Origin: Clostridium_AD sp050717545
GTDB taxonomy: Bacteria > Bacillota > Clostridia > Clostridiales > Clostridiaceae
Length of the DNA stretch: 64,000 nt
Reading direction: 5' to 3'
NCBI RefSeq assembly: GCF_050717545.1
Contig: NZ_JBOITN010000017.1
Coordinates: 62,001 to 126,000 of the forward strand
A model generated the notes under the pieces. The model was given only the letters and a program-made list of their open reading frames with translations. It did not search any database and was not told the origin of the DNA. The translations under genes and the position numbers were made by a program. Below are positions 44,777-53,457 of this stretch, one piece after another. How positions within the stretch are numbered: position 1 is the stretch's first letter; every line of letters begins with the position of its first letter.

Positions 44777-45181
44777 ATGTATGAAAACCGAAGAATTAAG
44801 TGGGTACTTGAAGGATTAGTCTTAATAATGATTATTTTAACTTTAAAATTTACTTTTCTTAATAATGTATTTATTCAAAATAAAAAGCAGATTATAAATA
44901 AAAATCCCAAAACAGATAACTTTGTTCGTGTAGAGAAATATGGATACAGTGATATTTTGGAATGTTTACAAAAAAATAAAAATTTCGTAGTTAAATCTAT
45001 TAACGAGATGCAAGATGAAATTTGTAATGTGGAAGTTATTTATGATGGTGATATGAAATTATTGCAATTTTCTTTATTTAAATTAAATGAAAGTGGAAAT
45101 CTTTTAAATATAAACAAAATAACTGTTGATAAAGATGCCAAAATCACAAATATAAGTATTAATTTTAAAAAGAATAAGTAA
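44777..45181 (+). CDS. PilO-like bitopic pilus protein
   Basis: A 134-residue protein with one N-terminal membrane helix (about residues 12-30, GLVLIMIILTLKFTFLNNV) and a soluble domain (VVKSINEMQDEICNVEVIYDGDMKLLQFSLF) consistent with PilO size and topology. It is the last gene of the pilus operon, two bases after the PilN-like gene. No prepilin peptidase or PilT is nearby, so these must lie elsewhere. Confidence 0.5.
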   Translation: MYENRRIKWVLEGLVLIMIILTLKFTFLNNVFIQNKKQIINKNPKTDNFVRVEKYGYSDILECLQKNKNFVVKSINEMQDEICNVEVIYDGDMKLLQFSLFKLNESGNLLNINKITVDKDAKITNISINFKKNK

Positions 45182-45271
45182 AGAAAAATATGTTTGCAAA
45201 TGTCATTAGGTTTTGATAAAATAACATTGTTCCTCTGTAATGTTTATATTTACTGTTTTTAGTCAGGAATG
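45182..45271 (+). other. AT-rich spacer after the pilus operon
   Basis: First part of the 357-base gap before efp. I see no strong terminator after the pilus genes and no reading frame. Confidence 0.4.
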
Positions 45272-45538
45272 TGCTATAATAATTAGTGAATTGAGTTATG
45301 CTTAGTATAGATATACTAAACTGGATTAAATACATTGTTTATCAATATGCTGCACATCAGCCGTAGATTGATATCATTCATAAAGCTTATATGAGATTAA
45401 GTGTATAAATCAAGTATTGTTAGTCTATACTAAATATGATAATATATAAAAGGTTTAGAGATGAGCCTTTTGAAAAACAAGTATGTTTATAATATATTAA
45501 GTTAATTGAATGATTAATGAATTTTGGAGGGGTACTTT
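45272..45538 (+). promoter_or_regulatory. Promoter and long structured leader of efp
   Basis: An extended -10 box TGCTATAAT (45272-45280) implies a leader of about 250 bases. It contains the hairpins TTAGTATA / TATACTAA (45302-45319) and TATCAAT / ATTGATA (45340-45373) with an inner GCTG-CACAT-CAGC. A third hairpin, AAAAGG / CCTTTT, lies at about 45448-45471. No reading frame is present. It may be a regulated leader or a separate small RNA. Confidence 0.5.
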
Positions 45539-46096
45539 ATGATATCAGCAGGAGACATAAGAAAAGGAACTACATTTGATGAAGGTGGACAAGTTTACAC
45601 TGTAATAGATTTCTTACATGTAAAACCTGGTAAGGGCGCTGCATTTGTTAGAACTAAATTAAGAAATGTTATTAATCAAGGGGTTACAGAAAAGACATTT
45701 AATCCTACTACAAAATTACAAGAAGCAGTTATAGAAAGAAAGGAAATGCAGTATTTATATGCAGCTGACGGATTATACTACTTTATGGATCAAGAAACAT
45801 ACGAACAAGTACCGCTTGAATATGCAAAAGTTGAAGATGCTATAAAATACTTAAAAGAAAATATGTTTGCTATAATAAAATTTTATAAAGATGATGCTTT
45901 TTCAGTAGAAGCTCCAAACTTTGTAGAACTCGTAATAACTGCTACAGAACCTGGCGTTAAAGGCAATACATCATCAAGTGTAACAAAACCTGCTACTGTA
46001 GAAACAGGAGCAATAATTCAAGTGCCAATGTTTGTTAATGAAGGTGAAACGATAAGAATAGATACTAGAAATGGTGACTACATGCTAAGAGTATAA
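45539..46096 (+). CDS. efp: Translation elongation factor P
   Basis: A 185-residue factor that relieves ribosome stalling at polyproline. It starts MISAGDIRKGTTF, has the loop KPGKGAAFVRTKLRN with the modifiable Lys near residue 32, and ends in an OB fold (ETIRIDTRNGDYMLRV). The ATG at 45539 follows GGAGGGG; an in-frame ATG at 45524 lies before that site. A terminator with a long T run follows at 46109-46138. The position directly before spoIIIA is conserved in Firmicutes. Confidence 0.97.
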   Translation: MISAGDIRKGTTFDEGGQVYTVIDFLHVKPGKGAAFVRTKLRNVINQGVTEKTFNPTTKLQEAVIERKEMQYLYAADGLYYFMDQETYEQVPLEYAKVEDAIKYLKENMFAIIKFYKDDAFSVEAPNFVELVITATEPGVKGNTSSSVTKPATVETGAIIQVPMFVNEGETIRIDTRNGDYMLRV

Positions 46097-46108
46097 GGAA
46101 TAAGTGAG

Positions 46109-46138
46109 AAAGGACCTATTTGGTTCTTTTTTTTTGTT
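46109..46138 (+). terminator. Terminator after efp
   Basis: AAGGACC / GGTTCTT (one G-T pair) with a loop TATTT, then nine T's. It isolates efp from spoIIIAA. Confidence 0.75.
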
Positions 46139-46157
46139 CTTTTTTTTTGTTTACCAC

Positions 46158-46187
46158 GTATAATATGTAAAATGAATTCATTCAAAT
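46158..46187 (+). promoter_or_regulatory. Candidate sigma-E promoter of spoIIIA
   Basis: GTATAAT (46158-46164) and CATTCAAAT (46179-46187) separated by 14 bases resemble the sigma-E -35 and -10 elements (GHATATT and CATACAAT). spoIIIA is a known mother-cell sigma-E operon. The -10 has a mismatch. Confidence 0.5.
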
Positions 46188-46261
46188 CAATAAAAATTTT
46201 ATGTTTTTGGAATATTTTAAAAGATTTTATAATAGAAATTATATATGGGAGTGTGAAAAAA

Positions 46262-47191
46262 ATGTTAGCTACAAAAGATTTATTTGAGATATTACCTAAA
46301 AACATCAGAGAAAAACTGGAACAAGTCAATAATTTACAAAAACTTGAAGAGATTAGGATAAAGGTAAACAAGCCTCTGTTTATTCACATTGGCAGCAAAG
46401 AGGAAATCTGGGATTATATTGCTACTCCAGAAGATATCAAATACATAATGCAGAGGATAAGCAATTACTCAATATATGCCTTTGAGGAGGAAATTAGGCA
46501 GGGGTATATAACTATAAAAGGTGGACATAGAGTGGGACTTTGTGGAATTTGTGTTATAGAAAACAATAACATAAAAACTATAAAGGACATATCGTCTATA
46601 AATATAAGGGCATGTAAAGAAATTATTGGTTGTGCTGATAAAGTAATGCCTTACATTACACATGATAATTCAATGCATAACACCATTATTATATCGCCTC
46701 CTAAGTGTGGTAAAACAACTCTACTTAGGGATATTTCAAGGCAAATATCTGATGGTGATAAAAATAAAAATTTTAATGGAAAAAATGTTTCGATAATTGA
46801 TGAGAGGTCTGAAATAGCTGGTTCTTTTAAAGGAATACCGCAAATGGAAGTGGGAGTGCGAACTGATGTACTTGATAATTGCCCTAAGAGTCAAGGAATA
46901 ATGATGGCTATTAGAAGCATGTCACCTGATGTCATAGTTTGTGATGAGATTGGAACTCAAAGAGATATGGAAAGTATATTAATGGCACTTAATTCTGGAA
47001 TTAGTTTAGTTACAACCATTCATGGGTTTGGAATTGAAGATTTGTATAAAAGATTAGTTTTTAAAGACATTGTAGAGAATTTCGTATTTTCAAGAGCGAT
47101 AGTACTAAGTAACAAAAAAGGAATTGGAACAATAGAATCTATTTATGATTTTACTAAAGGTACAGATGTATGGAGGTCACAGCATGATTAA
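46262..47191 (+). CDS. spoIIIAA: Stage III sporulation protein AA, secretion-type ATPase
   Basis: A 309-residue GspE-like ATPase of the SpoIIIA-SpoIIQ channel linking mother cell and forespore. Walker A is SPPKCGKTTLLRDISRQ (about residue 146), with IDERSEIAG and the Walker B region DVIVCDEIGTQRDME after it. The ATG at 46262 is ten bases from GGGAG; earlier in-frame codons overlap or precede that site. It is the first gene of the operon. The 3' end overlaps spoIIIAB by eight bases. Confidence 0.96.
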   Translation: MLATKDLFEILPKNIREKLEQVNNLQKLEEIRIKVNKPLFIHIGSKEEIWDYIATPEDIKYIMQRISNYSIYAFEEEIRQGYITIKGGHRVGLCGICVIENNNIKTIKDISSINIRACKEIIGCADKVMPYITHDNSMHNTIIISPPKCGKTTLLRDISRQISDGDKNKNFNGKNVSIIDERSEIAGSFKGIPQMEVGVRTDVLDNCPKSQGIMMAIRSMSPDVIVCDEIGTQRDMESILMALNSGISLVTTIHGFGIEDLYKRLVFKDIVENFVFSRAIVLSNKKGIGTIESIYDFTKGTDVWRSQHD

Positions 47192-47702
47192 GATAATTGG
47201 ATGTATGGTGATTTTAGGGGCTTCAACTATGGCTGGATTTATATATAGTGAAAGACTTAAATATAGAGTTTTTCAGCTTAATGAGATAGAACGGGCAATT
47301 TACCAACTTCAAAATGAAATAACTTATGTTCATGTGCTATTGCCAGATGCTTTTAAAAATATAGCAGATAAAAGCAAAGAGCCTATAAAGGAACTTTTTA
47401 ATAAAACCAGTGAATTATTATCTGGAAATGAATATGAAAATGTATATGAGGCAATGAAAGAAGCTGTAAACTTATTGAAAAACAAATTATATTTAAATGC
47501 AGAAGATATTAATGTCATTTTAGATTTAACAAAAACTTTAGGCGAATCTGATATTCAGGGGCAGTGCAGTATATTCTCACTAACTATATCAAATTTAAAA
47601 AAACAAATTAAGATATCTGAAGATTTTATGAATAAAAATGTGAAAATGTATAGATATTTGGGTTTTTCATTTGGAGCAATGCTGGTAATCGTATTATTAT
47701 AG
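47184..47702 (+). CDS. spoIIIAB: Stage III sporulation protein AB
   Basis: A 172-residue GspF-like protein with an N-terminal helix (about residues 2-20), helical domain blocks RAIYQLQNEITYVHVLLP and ILDLTKTLGESDIQGQ, and a C-terminal helix (FSFGAMLVIVLL). It acts with SpoIIIAA in the channel base. The ATG follows TGGAGGT inside the end of spoIIIAA. Confidence 0.95.
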   Translation: MIKIIGCMVILGASTMAGFIYSERLKYRVFQLNEIERAIYQLQNEITYVHVLLPDAFKNIADKSKEPIKELFNKTSELLSGNEYENVYEAMKEAVNLLKNKLYLNAEDINVILDLTKTLGESDIQGQCSIFSLTISNLKKQIKISEDFMNKNVKMYRYLGFSFGAMLVIVLL

Positions 47703-47718
47703 GGAGGAGGTTTTTTAG

Positions 47719-47916
47719 GTGTTAGATGTAAGTTTGCTATTTAAAATAGGGGCAACAGGTATTTTAATTATTATTATCGATAAGATCTTAAAAAGCGGTG
47801 GCAAGGATGACATTGCTGTAGTTGCAAATTTAGCAGGAGTAATACTGCTTCTTATGATGGTTATAAATTTAGTGAACAAGCTGTTTACTTCTGTAAAGAC
47901 TTTGTTTCAGTTTTAG
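47719..47916 (+). CDS. spoIIIAC: Stage III sporulation protein AC
   Basis: A 65-residue protein with two membrane helices (VSLLFKIGATGILIIIIDKIL and VANLAGVILLLMMVI), matching SpoIIIAC in size and motif (the KSGGKDD turn). It starts with GTG after AGGGAGGAGG. It lies 16 bases after spoIIIAB. Confidence 0.95.
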   Translation: MLDVSLLFKIGATGILIIIIDKILKSGGKDDIAVVANLAGVILLLMMVINLVNKLFTSVKTLFQF

Positions 47917-47990
47917 GACATGTATATAAAAATTTATAGTTTTCATTTACTTTCGCAAAGACACTTGCAGAGGCAATCGAGGAGGGTGTT

Positions 47991-48374
47991 ATGGAAATAA
48001 TCAAGATTGTTGCATTTGCTTTCATGGCATTATTTATTGTGCTTATATTTAAAGGTAGAAGAGATGATTTAGCCATTCAGGTGAGTATTGCCGCAGGAAT
48101 ATTGATCTTTTTATTTATGGTAAACAAACTTACAATAATTATGGGATTTTTACAAACACTTGCAAATAAAGCGAATATTGATGTTGTTTATTTAAATACA
48201 GTTTTCAAAATATTGGGAATTGCCTACTTAGCTTCATTTTGTAGTGAGATTTGTAGGGATGCTGGAGAAAGTAGCATTGCAGCTAAGGTAGATTTTGCTG
48301 GGAAAATATTAATACTAGTTTTAGCTATTCCTATCCTAATGGCAGTAATGCAATCTATTCTTAAAATAATGTAG
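47991..48374 (+). CDS. spoIIIAD: Stage III sporulation protein AD
   Basis: A 127-residue paralogue of SpoIIIAC with four membrane segments and the family block VYLNTVFKILGIAYLASFC and SEICRDAGESSIAAKVDFAGK. It forms part of the membrane base of the feeding channel. The ATG is placed by GAGGAGGGTG. Confidence 0.95.
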   Translation: MEIIKIVAFAFMALFIVLIFKGRRDDLAIQVSIAAGILIFLFMVNKLTIIMGFLQTLANKANIDVVYLNTVFKILGIAYLASFCSEICRDAGESSIAAKVDFAGKILILVLAIPILMAVMQSILKIM

Positions 48375-48422
48375 ATGCACAATATTAAAAAAATGTTCCT
48401 AATTTTAACGTAGAGGTAAAAT

Positions 48423-49580
48423 ATGAAAAAAATATTATTGATTTTATTATTTTTAATATGTTTTCCTATTAGTGTACAAGCTACTGAGGCAGGGCAAATA
48501 GGAAAAATAGGGGAAAAAGAACAAACGCAAATAAGTAATTTATATGAGTATATTTCTAATGTGAAAACGCAGTACGAAATAATAAACGATATGCAGCCGA
48601 AAGATTTTGTAGATCAATTTATAAAGACTGGTGAAAATGGACTTAGTTTTAAAGACATTTCCGGGTATGTTATAAAATATACTTTTAAAGAAGTTATTGC
48701 ATCTATGCAGTTAATAGGAAGCCTTATGATCATTGCTATCATTTGCTCATTACTTAATAATTTACAAAGTGCATTTAATAGGGAGAGTTTATCAAATATA
48801 GCTTATTTTGCTTGTTATGGCGTAATGATTGTGATGATAACTAAAAGTTTCTATGTAGTAGCAGAGCTTGCCAAAACTACTATTCTTAGTATGACAGATT
48901 TTATGGCGGCACTTATTCCAGTGCTTATGATGCTTCTAGCAAGCGTTGGTGGATTCGCAGAGGCAACATTACTGGACCCTGTGATAATGGGGTTTGCAAT
49001 GATAAGCTCTAGAATTTACGTGGATATTATAATACCCATAATATTTATGAGCTTTGTACTACAATTTGTTAATAATATATCCAGTGATTATAAGATAAAT
49101 AATTTAACAAAACTTTTAAAACAAATTGCTATATGGGTCCAGGGACTGGTAATGACAGCATTTATTGCTGTAATGACCATAAGAAGTATAGCCGCAAAAA
49201 CTTTAGATCAAGTTACTATAAAAACAGCAAAATTCGCAGTAGATACCTTTGTACCAGTGGTTGGAAAACTTTTATCTGATGCAATTTCTACAGTTGCTGG
49301 ATACTCACTTCTTTTAAAAAGTGCAATAAGTGGGCTTGGACTCGTTATTCTTATAGTAATAGTTTTATTTCCTATCATTAAACTTTTAATTATGGCTTTT
49401 TTATATAAAATAGCAGCAGCACTAATTGAACCAATAAGTGACACCCGAACAGTACAGTGTATAAATTCTGTAGGTGATTCTATTCTTCTTTTAATGTCTT
49501 GCGTAATATCGGTTAGTGTAATGTTTTTCATAATGGTGGCAATAGTTGCATCCACTGGTAGAGGGATAATTGGTGGATAA
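48423..49580 (+). CDS. spoIIIAE: Stage III sporulation protein AE
   Basis: A 385-residue polytopic membrane protein with an N-terminal signal-like helix (ILLILLFLICFPISVQA) and about seven further helices. It is the large permease-like subunit of the SpoIIIA complex. The blocks AALIPVLMMLLASVGG and KFAVDTFVPVVGKLLSDAI are family-typical. The ATG follows TAGAGGT. It is intact. Confidence 0.95.
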   Translation: MKKILLILLFLICFPISVQATEAGQIGKIGEKEQTQISNLYEYISNVKTQYEIINDMQPKDFVDQFIKTGENGLSFKDISGYVIKYTFKEVIASMQLIGSLMIIAIICSLLNNLQSAFNRESLSNIAYFACYGVMIVMITKSFYVVAELAKTTILSMTDFMAALIPVLMMLLASVGGFAEATLLDPVIMGFAMISSRIYVDIIIPIIFMSFVLQFVNNISSDYKINNLTKLLKQIAIWVQGLVMTAFIAVMTIRSIAAKTLDQVTIKTAKFAVDTFVPVVGKLLSDAISTVAGYSLLLKSAISGLGLVILIVIVLFPIIKLLIMAFLYKIAAALIEPISDTRTVQCINSVGDSILLLMSCVISVSVMFFIMVAIVASTGRGIIGG

Positions 49581-49662
49581 GAATATTTAAGAGGATAAGC
49601 ATTCACTGGTGTAATGATTATAATGCAATAGAAAACTCGATAATAAAGGAGGTGGTGGCAAT

Positions 49663-50256
49663 TTGATAGAGATATTAAAGGTCTGGATAACAAGTATTAC
49701 CATAGCTGTGTTTTTTATTACTGCAGTGGAGATGCTTTTGCCAGATAATAGCATGAAAAAATATGCCAAATTCGTATTGGGATTGATACTAATAGTAGTA
49801 ATAATTAACCCTATAATAAAAGCTTTTGATAAAGATTTTAATTTAAATTCTTACTCAGATAAAGCTACAAGTTATATGGAGACAGGGACTGACAAGGCTG
49901 ATATTAAGAAGTATAAAGATAGCAACATATTAAATACAACTGAAAATTTTAAAAAGAATTTAGAAAAAGATTGCATTACAAATTTAGAAGAGACTTATCC
50001 TGAAAATAAATATAATGTTGATATACAGGTTGCTTATGATAGCAAAAATGGAATATTTAATATAGATTCTGTTGGGGTTGAAGTAGTGGGACTAGGAGTT
50101 AAAAATATAAATAATATAGACATTGATGTAAAAAGTGTAAGTGCGCCACAAAAGGATGTTTTAAAGGGCAATGAGGGGAATAAAATAAAGAAACTAATAA
50201 GTAGTAAGTACAAAATATCTAATAATGTTATTACGGTTTATAAATCAAATTCATAA
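49663..50256 (+). CDS. spoIIIAF: Stage III sporulation protein AF
   Basis: A 197-residue protein with two N-terminal membrane helices (WITSITIAVFFITAVEMLLP and FVLGLILIVVIINPI) and a soluble ring-forming domain (NLEETYPENKYNVDIQVAYD). It starts at TTG, eight bases after AAGGAGGTGG. It is the sixth gene of the operon. Confidence 0.93.
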   Translation: MIEILKVWITSITIAVFFITAVEMLLPDNSMKKYAKFVLGLILIVVIINPIIKAFDKDFNLNSYSDKATSYMETGTDKADIKKYKDSNILNTTENFKKNLEKDCITNLEETYPENKYNVDIQVAYDSKNGIFNIDSVGVEVVGLGVKNINNIDIDVKSVSAPQKDVLKGNEGNKIKKLISSKYKISNNVITVYKSNS

Positions 50257-50306
50257 ATTATGGATTGATAAGTATAATATTATAACAAGAAATGAGGGGA
50301 ATTTTC

Positions 50307-50960
50307 GTGAATAATGATAATTTGCTTAGTAAATTTACTGAGTATATTAAAATAAAATTAAATGGTGGAAAAGGAGGAAATAAAAATGATAAAAACAAAA
50401 AATCTGACAAAATGCTTGGGAACTTAGTACTCGTTATCTTAGTAGCTGTTGTAATAGTTTTAGCAAGCAGTTTTTTTAAAACACCAAAATCAACTACAAC
50501 GGAGGTAGATGCTGGCGCGCAAACCCCAAAAATTTCAAGCGGCAGTAGCGCGGCAGGATTAGATGACTATGAAGCACAGCTTGAAAGTAAACTCAAATTA
50601 ACGCTTGAGGGGATTCAGGGGGTTGGAACGGTACAACTTATGATATATTTTGAGAGCGGGGAAGAAAGTGTTCCTGCAGTAAACGTTAATGATTCTAGCA
50701 GTCTTACAGTAGAGAATGATACAACTGGTGGTAAAAGAAACATTACTCAAGATAACAATGGAAGTACTGTTGTTATGACTAACAATGGAGAAGAAAATAA
50801 ACCGTTAATAGTAAAGAAATACAAGCCTGTTATTACTGGTGTTTGCGTAGTGGCCCAGGGATCAAGTGAGAAAATTACAGAACTTAGAATTAGACAAGCA
50901 GTAGTTAATTTATTTAATTTGCCAGAAAGCAAAGTTAATGTATATCCTATGAATAAGTAG
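50307..50960 (+). CDS. spoIIIAG: Stage III sporulation protein AG
   Basis: A 217-residue ring-forming channel protein with one membrane helix (about residues 42-60, LGNLVLVILVAVVIVLASSFF), then a ring-building domain (YEAQLESKLKLTLEGIQGVG; TGVCVVAQGSSEKITELRIR). The start is GTG at 50307; the earlier in-frame ATG at 50292 lies within the GAGGGG ribosome site. Confidence 0.94.
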   Translation: MNNDNLLSKFTEYIKIKLNGGKGGNKNDKNKKSDKMLGNLVLVILVAVVIVLASSFFKTPKSTTTEVDAGAQTPKISSGSSAAGLDDYEAQLESKLKLTLEGIQGVGTVQLMIYFESGEESVPAVNVNDSSSLTVENDTTGGKRNITQDNNGSTVVMTNNGEENKPLIVKKYKPVITGVCVVAQGSSEKITELRIRQAVVNLFNLPESKVNVYPMNK

Positions 50961-50997
50961 CATATAATTCAAAGAAAGGTAGATGGGGGGAAATATT

Positions 50998-51498
50998 ATG
51001 AATAAAAAACAGTCTGGTATAATTGTTACATTGGTAGTACTTATTGTGTTTGCAGGGTATCTTGCAACGAAGGTGAATGGACCATTGTATGTAAATGATG
51101 GTGATTTTAGTAGTGAGAAGAGTGCAATATCACTTACAGAGACAGCAACTTCAAGCTTTTTTACAGAAGCAAAATTATCAAGAACGCAACAAAATAACAG
51201 TGCTCTTCAAGAAATTAAAGTTTTAATGGATGATGCTAATACACCAGAAGCACAAAAGAAAATTGCTGCAACTGAGTACATGAACATATCAATGGCTACG
51301 CAAAATGAAGGCGACATTGAACTTGCACTAAAGGCTTTAGGATATAATGAGGCAATGTGCAGCATAGTAGATGACAAGGTAGAAATATTAGTTAAAACTG
51401 ATAAAAAAGTACTTACAGAAGCTGAGCTCAGAAGCATAAAGGATGTTGTAATGAGTAAAACAAAACTTGAAAAGATTGATGTTAAAATAAAAGAATAA
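50998..51498 (+). CDS. spoIIIAH: Stage III sporulation protein AH
   Basis: A 166-residue protein that pairs with forespore SpoIIQ across the engulfing membranes. One N-terminal helix (SGIIVTLVVLIVFAGYLA) is followed by the YscJ/FliF-like domain (TPEAQKKIAATEYMNI; LGYNEAMCSIVDDKVEILV). The start at 50998 follows GGGGGG. It ends the operon; a hairpin follows at 51507-51542. Confidence 0.94.
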   Translation: MNKKQSGIIVTLVVLIVFAGYLATKVNGPLYVNDGDFSSEKSAISLTETATSSFFTEAKLSRTQQNNSALQEIKVLMDDANTPEAQKKIAATEYMNISMATQNEGDIELALKALGYNEAMCSIVDDKVEILVKTDKKVLTEAELRSIKDVVMSKTKLEKIDVKIKE

Positions 51499-51506
51499 TA
51501 TTTGTA

Positions 51507-51542
51507 AATGCTATATTTATCTGATATAATAAATATAGCATT
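51507..51542 (+). terminator. Hairpin after spoIIIAH
   Basis: Perfect 13-bp stem AATGCTATATTTA / TAAATATAGCATT. The T run is short, and the loop contains a TATAAT, so a promoter for the next gene may overlap. Confidence 0.55.
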
Positions 51543-51579
51543 GTCATGTTTTACCTAAGTTAAATAAGGGGGTACTAAT

Positions 51580-51969
51580 ATGGAAGATAAAATTTTAAAC
51601 GAAACGGAAATGGGTGTTGTTAAGATATCTGAGGATGTTGTTAGTGTTATAGCGGGACTCGCTGTTGCTGAAATACAAGGAATTGTTGGAATGAGTGCTA
51701 GTTTAGTTAATGGAATAACTCAAATATTAAGCGGAAAGAAAAATTTATCTAAAGGTGTAAAAGTCAATGTTGGAGAAAATAGTGCAATAATTGATTTACA
51801 CATTGTAGTTGAATATGGTGTTAAAATTCCAGAAGTTACTGAAAAAGCACAAATAAATGTAAAAAGATCTGTAGAGCTAATGACAGGTCTTACAGTATCA
51901 GCCGTAAATGTATATGTACAAAATGTTGTATTACCTAAAACAGAAAAGCTAGAGGAAATAGAAGCATAA
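51580..51969 (+). CDS. Asp23/Gls24 family envelope stress protein
   Basis: A 129-residue protein of the Asp23/Gls24 family, with GVVKISEDVVSVIAGLAVAE near the N-terminus and VKINVGENSAIIDLHIVVEYG-type blocks in the centre (VGENSAIIDLHIVVEYG). The C-terminus is VSAVNVYVQNVVLP. The family lies at the membrane or envelope and its function is loosely defined. It is conserved between spoIIIA and nusB in clostridia. The ATG has AAGGGGG upstream. Confidence 0.93.
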   Translation: MEDKILNETEMGVVKISEDVVSVIAGLAVAEIQGIVGMSASLVNGITQILSGKKNLSKGVKVNVGENSAIIDLHIVVEYGVKIPEVTEKAQINVKRSVELMTGLTVSAVNVYVQNVVLPKTEKLEEIEA

Positions 51970-51970
51970 A

Positions 51971-52006
51971 AATAAACACCCTCTGTAACAGAGGGTGTTT
52001 ATTTTT
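51971..52006 (+). terminator. Terminator after the Asp23-family gene
   Basis: AATAAACACCCTCTGT / AGAGGGTGTTTATT stem with a T tail; the strongest GC stem in this part of the window. Confidence 0.88.
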
Positions 52007-52064
52007 ATGTAGGTTTTATTATATTAAGACTATATTTAGTCTAGGAAGACTAGGAGGATTACTA

Positions 52065-52460
52065 ATGAATAGAAGAAAGTCGAGAGAAGCAGCAATGAAA
52101 TTACTTTTTGAAATGTCAATAAATAAAGAAAAGTATGAGGAGATAATTGAAAATTTTAAAGAACACACAGATGTGAATTTAGTAGATTTAGACATGGAGT
52201 ATATTACTAAGGTGCTTGCTGGGATTCAAGAAAATGCCAAGAAAATTGATCAAAATATTGAAAAACACCTAATTAAATGGAAACTGATTAGATTATCTAA
52301 AATGAATTTGGCTATTTTAAGGATATGTACATATGAAATTTTATTCGAGGAAGAAATACCAGGTAAGGTTTCCGTAAATGAGGGTATAGAACTTGCAAAA
52401 ATTTATGGGGAAGACAGCTCACCAGCTTTTATAAATGGTATTTTAGCAAAAATGATCTGA
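52065..52460 (+). CDS. nusB: Transcription antitermination protein NusB
   Basis: A 131-residue all-helical factor that binds boxA RNA with NusE for rRNA antitermination. It starts MNRRKSREAAMKLLFEM and has RLSKMNLAILRICTYEILFE and VSVNEGIELAKIYGEDSSPAFINGIL (read as two blocks), all family-typical. The ATG follows AGGAGG. A terminator lies at 52481-52520. Confidence 0.95.
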   Translation: MNRRKSREAAMKLLFEMSINKEKYEEIIENFKEHTDVNLVDLDMEYITKVLAGIQENAKKIDQNIEKHLIKWKLIRLSKMNLAILRICTYEILFEEEIPGKVSVNEGIELAKIYGEDSSPAFINGILAKMI

Positions 52461-52480
52461 AATTAAATTAATAATAATAA

Positions 52481-52520
52481 AATAACTAGTCAAATATAAA
52501 GGTATATTTGACTAGTTATT
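52481..52520 (+). terminator. Terminator after nusB
   Basis: An 18-bp stem starting AATAACTAGTCAAATATA with its mirror, loop AAGG, then TTTT-rich sequence. Confidence 0.8.
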
Positions 52521-52608
52521 TTAGTTCATAAAAGAGGAAATCTAAAAGTTTATTAGAAATGTATTATTATAGTTAATATATTATAAATGTTTAAAAGGAG
52601 AAGATAAT

Positions 52609-53457
52609 GTGGGAGTTAGAGTTAATGGTAAAATAATAGTTGAAACCTACAGAAATGAAATTAAGTCCATTATAGAGGATGGGATTAGTAAAGGTCTTAG
52701 AGTGCCATCAATTAAAACTATATTGGTTGGAGATGATGGAGGTTCTTTGTCATATGTAAAAAGTCAAAACAATCTCTGTAATAAATTAGGGATTTCTTAT
52801 ACTTGTACTCAATTAGATAAAGAGATAAGTCAAAACGATATAATAGATATTATAGAAAAATTTAATGAAGATAATAATGTAGATGGGATAATTATTCAAT
52901 TACCTTTACCTAAAAATTTGAATGAGAAAGAAATTACTTCTAAAATTTCATATAAAAAGGATATTGATGGATTAACAGATGTAAATATGGGTAGATTTTA
53001 TATGGGAGCTAAAAGTTTTATTCCTTGTACTGCATTGGGTGTTATTGAAATGATTAAACAAACTGGATGTAATATTAAAGGAAAACATGCTGTTGTTATT
53101 GGCAGAAGTAATATTGTAGGAAAACCAGCAGCACAATTATTACTTAACGAAGATGCAACCGTGACTATATGTCACTCAAAAACAACTAATCTAAAAGAAA
53201 TTTGTAGATCAGCAGACATAATAGTTGCAGCTATTGGTAAACCAGGGTTTGTAACAAGTGAATTTGTTAAGGAAGGCGCAGTTGTTATAGATGTTGGAAC
53301 TACAATGGTAGATAGTAAAATTACTGGTGATGTAGATTTTTACGATGTTATAAATCGTGCAAGTTATGTTACGCCAGTGCCAGGTGGAACGGGACTAATG
53401 ACTACAACAATGCTTATAAAAAATGCTTGCGCTGCGTGGAGGGATAATGTTTATTAA
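52609..53457 (+). CDS. folD: Bifunctional methylene-THF dehydrogenase / cyclohydrolase FolD
   Basis: A 282-residue enzyme of one-carbon metabolism that interconverts 5,10-methylene-THF and 10-formyl-THF. It has YVKSQ (catalytic Lys near residue 50), VDGIIIQLPLPKNLNE, DIDGLTDVN, the NADP loop VIGRSNIVGKPAAQLLL, and PVPGGTGLMTTTML at the C-terminus. It starts with GTG nine bases after AAAAGGAG; the ATG two bases upstream is out of frame. The 3' end overlaps xseA by 11 bases. Confidence 0.96.
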   Translation: MGVRVNGKIIVETYRNEIKSIIEDGISKGLRVPSIKTILVGDDGGSLSYVKSQNNLCNKLGISYTCTQLDKEISQNDIIDIIEKFNEDNNVDGIIIQLPLPKNLNEKEITSKISYKKDIDGLTDVNMGRFYMGAKSFIPCTALGVIEMIKQTGCNIKGKHAVVIGRSNIVGKPAAQLLLNEDATVTICHSKTTNLKEICRSADIIVAAIGKPGFVTSEFVKEGAVVIDVGTTMVDSKITGDVDFYDVINRASYVTPVPGGTGLMTTTMLIKNACAAWRDNVY

